From NCBI GenBank assembly GCA_030641245.1, contig DAOWHU010000105.1, positions 1-9,004 on the forward strand: DNA of 9,004 bases. The letters run 5' to 3'. Under the pieces are notes generated by a model. That model was not told the DNA's origin. It was given only the letters and a program-made list of their open reading frames with translations, and ran no database searches. A program made the translations under genes and the position numbers. This DNA comes from a bacterium. GTDB lineage: Bacteria; Patescibacteriota; Minisyncoccia; Moranbacterales; DUUL01. Numbering within the stretch: position 1 is the stretch's first letter; every line of letters begins with the position of its first letter. Below are positions 6,367 through 9,004 of the stretch, in pieces.

Positions 6367-7443
6367 ATGAAAGTAATAATTTTAGCCGGTGGCGGAGGAA
6401 CTCGATTGTGGCCGATGAGCCGAAAAAATAAACCCAAACAATTTTGTAGACTTACTTCTGACAAAACTATTTTGGAGGAAACTTTAAATAGGTTCGAGAA
6501 ATGGCCTCAGGAGAAAGTTTTTATTGCCACCACTAATAATCTGATAGAGCCTTTGAGGAAAATTTTGCCAAACTTTCCAGAAACTAATATTATTGTTGAA
6601 CCCAACAAAAGGGACACCGCTCCGGCTATGGGTTATGCCGCTTTGAAAATTTCTCTAGATGATGAAAATGAGCCGATTGCTTTTATTCCCTCTGATCACC
6701 TTATTGGTCGGGTGGACAAATTTATAAAATCTATTCAAAAAGCGGAGGAGGTTATTAACAAAACTGGAAAGTTATTAGATATTTCAATTCATCCTACTAG
6801 TCCTAATACCGCTCTCGGTTATACCAAGGTTGGCGATCGAGTTTTTGAAAAGGGGGGGGTGGAATTTTATCAATTTGAAGGTCATACTGAAAAACCTGAT
6901 TTTAAAACTGCCCAAAAATATTTAGAAGATGGCGATTACCTATGGCACGCTAATTATTATATGTGGACCCCAAAATTATTTTTAGAAGCTTATAAAGAAC
7001 ATTCGCCAGAAATTTACGCTGATTTGATGAAAATAAAAGAAGCACTTAAAAGTGGAGAAGAAGGTCAAGTCGACAAAATTTATGGTCAAATGAAAAAAAT
7101 CTCCATTGACTATGCCATTATGGAAAAAATGTCGCCTGAAAATGTTTTGATTATTAAGGGTGATTTCGATTGGAAAGATATTGGGGCTTGGGATACTTTG
7201 CATGAAAATCTAATGACCAAAACTGACGAGAAAAGAAATCTGGTTCGAGGAGAACGATTAAACATCGACACTTCTAATTCCATTATTTATGGAGAAAATG
7301 AAAAATTAATTGCCACGGTTGGTTTGGATGATGTGGTAATAGTGGATACTAAAGACGCTTTGTTGGTATGTTCTAAGTCTAAAGCTCAGGATGTTAAAAA
7401 GGTGATTGAGGAGCTGGAGAGAAGAGGGAAGAAATACCTCTAG
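6367..7443 (+). CDS. manC: Mannose-1-phosphate guanylyltransferase (GDP-mannose pyrophosphorylase)
   Basis: The enzyme makes GDP-mannose from mannose-1-phosphate and GTP, the activated donor for mannose-containing glycans. The 358 residues cover the nucleotidyltransferase domain only; the bifunctional forms of about 470 residues add a C-terminal phosphomannose isomerase cupin, which is absent here. Motifs are the pyrophosphorylase signature GGGGTRLWPMSR (8-19) with KPKQF (22-26), EPNKRDTAPA (78-87), PSDH (108-111), TEKP (174-177), DYAIMEK (248-254) and WKDIGAWD (269-276), followed by a C-terminal beta-helix-like tail. The start gives the family-typical MKVIILAGG N-terminus; no Shine-Dalgarno is seen. 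A G8 run at 6852-6859 encodes part of Lys162-Gly-Gly-Val165, and a one-base slip there would truncate the enzyme before the DYAIMEK motif. No isomerase or phosphomannomutase gene is in the window. The gene ends at a strong terminator and converges on a membrane glycosyltransferase. Confidence 0.95.
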   Translation: MKVIILAGGGGTRLWPMSRKNKPKQFCRLTSDKTILEETLNRFEKWPQEKVFIATTNNLIEPLRKILPNFPETNIIVEPNKRDTAPAMGYAALKISLDDENEPIAFIPSDHLIGRVDKFIKSIQKAEEVINKTGKLLDISIHPTSPNTALGYTKVGDRVFEKGGVEFYQFEGHTEKPDFKTAQKYLEDGDYLWHANYYMWTPKLFLEAYKEHSPEIYADLMKIKEALKSGEEGQVDKIYGQMKKISIDYAIMEKMSPENVLIIKGDFDWKDIGAWDTLHENLMTKTDEKRNLVRGERLNIDTSNSIIYGENEKLIATVGLDDVVIVDTKDALLVCSKSKAQDVKKVIEELERRGKKYL

Positions 7444-7478
7444 GCAATGAACAATGAGCAGCGAACAATGAACAATAA
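7444..7478. repeat. Tandem heptamer array, five units of ACAATGA type
   Basis: Immediately after the manC stop there are five contiguous 7-bp units. Units 2 and 4 are exactly ACAATGA. Unit 1 differs at the first base, unit 5 at the sixth base, and unit 3 (GCAGCGA) at three bases. The array ends where the terminator stem begins. The 7-bp period is direct from the sequence; function is unknown. Confidence 0.85.
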
Positions 7479-7504
7479 AAAAACTTGCCCCCAGCAAGTT
7501 TTTT
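7478..7504. terminator. Bidirectional intrinsic terminator between convergent genes
   Basis: AAAAAACTTGC (7478-7488) pairs perfectly with GCAAGTTTTTT (7494-7504), an 11-bp stem with a CCCCA loop. The A-run and T-run at the stem ends give a U-tract in both directions, so it can stop manC on the plus strand and the glycosyltransferase on the minus strand. Position 35 nt past one stop codon and 32 nt past the other fits this role. Confidence 0.92.
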
Positions 7505-7539
7505 ATACTATATACAAAATACTAAATACTAAATACTAT
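7505..7539. repeat. Tandem heptamer array, five units of ATACTAA type
   Basis: Five contiguous 7-bp units follow the terminator. Units 3 and 4 are exactly ATACTAA, units 1 and 5 are ATACTAT, and unit 2 is ATACAAA. The last unit contains the stop codon of the minus-strand glycosyltransferase (CTA at 7536-7538). The unit shares four of seven positions with the ACAATGA unit on the other side, and the two arrays have equal length. Confidence 0.85.
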
Positions 7540-9004
7540 TTCCTCCATATCTCCATCGCTTCTCCCGTATAAGTCGTTTCTATAAATTCATAGTTATCTC
7601 GAATATAACAACGGGCCTCACCTTTGATATAATCGAAGTCGTTATCATTAATAACGATCCAAACGGCTCTGTTCTGAGATTCTAATTGCTTTAATTTGTC
7701 TAGGGTCAATTCTTTTTCCGTTTGAGTTTCACCTCCAAAATCAAAGACAGGAATGTCAGCTTGAGCATAATAATAATTTCTAAAATTTCTAGTTACTAAT
7801 AAAGCGTTTTCTTCTCGATGTTTCAAATAATAAGCAAAGACCTGTTTGTAATTAGAATGATTCCATTTTTTATTTTCTTGATAAAAGCTATCTTTATCAG
7901 AAAAATAACTGAAATTATAAAGAATCACAAATAGGTATAAAATAAGACCTCCCATCATTAATATTTTTCGAGAGGAGTTTTTTTTGAGAAATAACCACCA
8001 TTTTTTTGGATAAAACCAATCAGCTATTCTTTGGGCGATAAAATAAATTCCGGCGGCGATAATAATAGTTTGGAAGGTTTGAATGAAATAAATATATTGA
8101 GCTCCAGATGATCTGTCCCAAATAAAAATTGCTGATGAAAAAGGAACTAAAAATGATAGTAAAAGCCAAGTGTTTTTTTTCAAATCTTTTTTAATCAAAC
8201 TAATTGTCCCAATAATGAAAAAAGTAATTGCCAGCAAGGAGTGGCTATAATCAAGGGTGATATTATCAAAATGGCCAAAGTTGTTTTCCATAAATCCCAA
8301 GAAGTCTGAGGCTCTTTCGATAAAGCCAGTCAAAAACAGAATTATTAAAGCCAAGAAGGGCAGTAGTAGCAACCAAGAATATTTGCTAATCAAGTTCCCA
8401 TTTTTCCCCCATTCATAAATAGCAAAGACTAGAACATAAACCGCGATTACTGGAAAAATATTGATGGTTAAAAAATGAGTAGCGAAGGACAGAGCCAATA
8501 AAGTAAAGGCGGGAATAAAGTAGTTCCAATTAAGACTGGTTTTGCGGGAGAGCTTATCAATAAAATTTTTAGTTTTTCCGGGAATGGATTCTAAAAATTG
8601 ATAGGTTAAAGTGGACAAAATTAAATAGACTGGAGCGAACATAGCATACATTCTGAAATGTCGGTCAAAAGTAATAGCTGAGATACTAACGGCCCACAAA
8701 AAAGCACTTAAAAGGGCAATGACAAAATTTTTGGAATAAAAATAGCCGAGTAAAAACATTAGAATTATTCCTAACATTCCCCAGAGAACGCTGATCAGGC
8801 GAAAGTTAAATTCAGTCGGAGATAAAAAATTCAGAAGTTGACTACTTTGCCAGTAGTAAACTTGTCCCCGAGTGTAATCTCGGTCAGTTAATCTTTGCTG
8901 ATTCCAATCCCAGAATTTCCATTGGCTGGTTTGATTATAGCCATAACTGATATTAGCCCCGATATATTCATCGGCCTTCAAAGACATATTGCCGAGTTTG
9001 TAAA
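7536..9004 (-). CDS. GT39/PMT-like multi-span membrane glycosyltransferase (N-terminus outside window)
   Basis: GT-C enzymes of this type take a sugar from a polyprenyl-phosphate donor on the outer face of the membrane and attach it to a protein or glycan. The first in-window ATG is at 8987, but the frame stays open to 9004, reading YKLGN before it. That segment with SLKADEY matches the first external loop that follows transmembrane helix 1 in GT39 proteins, where the Asp-Glu pair is catalytic. Helix 1 and the true start are therefore beyond the edge. Counting from that Met, 483 residues are visible. They show Asp6-Glu7, then a loop and RLISVLWG (63-70), an FRMYAM motif (111-116), and about ten hydrophobic helices between 63 and 362. 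Residues about 363-483 form a soluble C-terminal domain with short beta-alpha segments. Sugar, acceptor and exact subfamily cannot be read from the sequence. The neighbouring GDP-mannose enzyme makes a mannose link plausible but unproven. Confidence 0.85.
   Translation of the reverse strand, partial: YKLGNMSLKADEYIGANISYGYNQTSQWKFWDWNQQRLTDRDYTRGQVYYWQSSQLLNFLSPTEFNFRLISVLWGMLGIILMFLLGYFYSKNFVIALLSAFLWAVSISAITFDRHFRMYAMFAPVYLILSTLTYQFLESIPGKTKNFIDKLSRKTSLNWNYFIPAFTLLALSFATHFLTINIFPVIAVYVLVFAIYEWGKNGNLISKYSWLLLLPFLALIILFLTGFIERASDFLGFMENNFGHFDNITLDYSHSLLAITFFIIGTISLIKKDLKKNTWLLLSFLVPFSSAIFIWDRSSGAQYIYFIQTFQTIIIAAGIYFIAQRIADWFYPKKWWLFLKKNSSRKILMMGGLILYLFVILYNFSYFSDKDSFYQENKKWNHSNYKQVFAYYLKHREENALLVTRNFRNYYYAQADIPVFDFGGETQTEKELTLDKLKQLESQNRAVWIVINDNDFDYIKGEARCYIRDNYEFIETTYTGEAMEIWRK

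Noticed and set aside
6982..7203. Minus-strand 73-codon open frame inside manC
   Set aside because: It is antisense to the conserved C-terminal half of manC, and its composition reflects reverse-complemented Lys/Glu-rich codons.
7306..7497. Minus-strand 63-codon open frame across the manC end and terminator
   Set aside because: It reads the ACAATGA array and the terminator stem on the reverse strand, giving a repeated IVHC peptide, and overlaps conserved manC coding sequence. It is a by-product of the repeats.
8985..8987. ATG at 8987 as the true glycosyltransferase start
   Set aside because: The frame is open to the window edge, and the catalytic Asp-Glu loop lies only six residues after this Met, leaving no room for the first membrane helix.

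Overview
The window is AT-rich (about 35-38% G+C by eye), densely packed bacterial chromosome with no insertion sequence, tRNA, rRNA, CRISPR array or phage gene. The style suggests a Candidate Phyla Radiation / Patescibacteria genome, most likely a Parcubacteria-like lineage. The reasons are very short gaps, overlapping genes, starts without a Shine-Dalgarno sequence, an unrecognised single-span surface protein next to housekeeping genes, and a lone ispH. This placement is an inference from style and gene content, not from a marker gene. The standard code fits: TGA occurs as a stop (parA) and never in frame inside a gene.

Positions 27-4003 hold three plus-strand genes joined by two identical 11-nt overlaps. 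They encode a membrane-anchored surface protein with four beta-sandwich-like repeats, the tRNA-guanine transglycosylase Tgt, and the [4Fe-4S] enzyme IspH. Positions 4009-6275 form a second plus-strand unit with its own extended -10 promoter: parA, parB and a small RNase HI-like gene. This is the chromosome-partition locus; no convincing parS site is visible in the window.

Positions 6276-6366 are a 91-bp gap with nested inverted repeats flanked by a 9-bp direct repeat. The plus-strand manC gene (mannose-1-phosphate guanylyltransferase) follows and contains an unusual run of eight G. A minus-strand GT39/PMT-like membrane glycosyltransferase converges on it; its N-terminus lies beyond the right edge of the window. 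Between the two stop codons is an 11-bp-stem bidirectional terminator, flanked on each side by five units of a different 7-bp tandem repeat.

The genes support three jobs: envelope or surface building (surface protein, ManC, glycosyltransferase, and possibly IspH through polyprenyl carriers), tRNA wobble modification (Tgt), and chromosome segregation (ParAB). I see no clearly new defence or mobile system. The features most worth a second look are the heptamer-terminator-heptamer cassette, the structured gap before manC, the repeat-containing surface protein, and the non-canonical translation-start regions.
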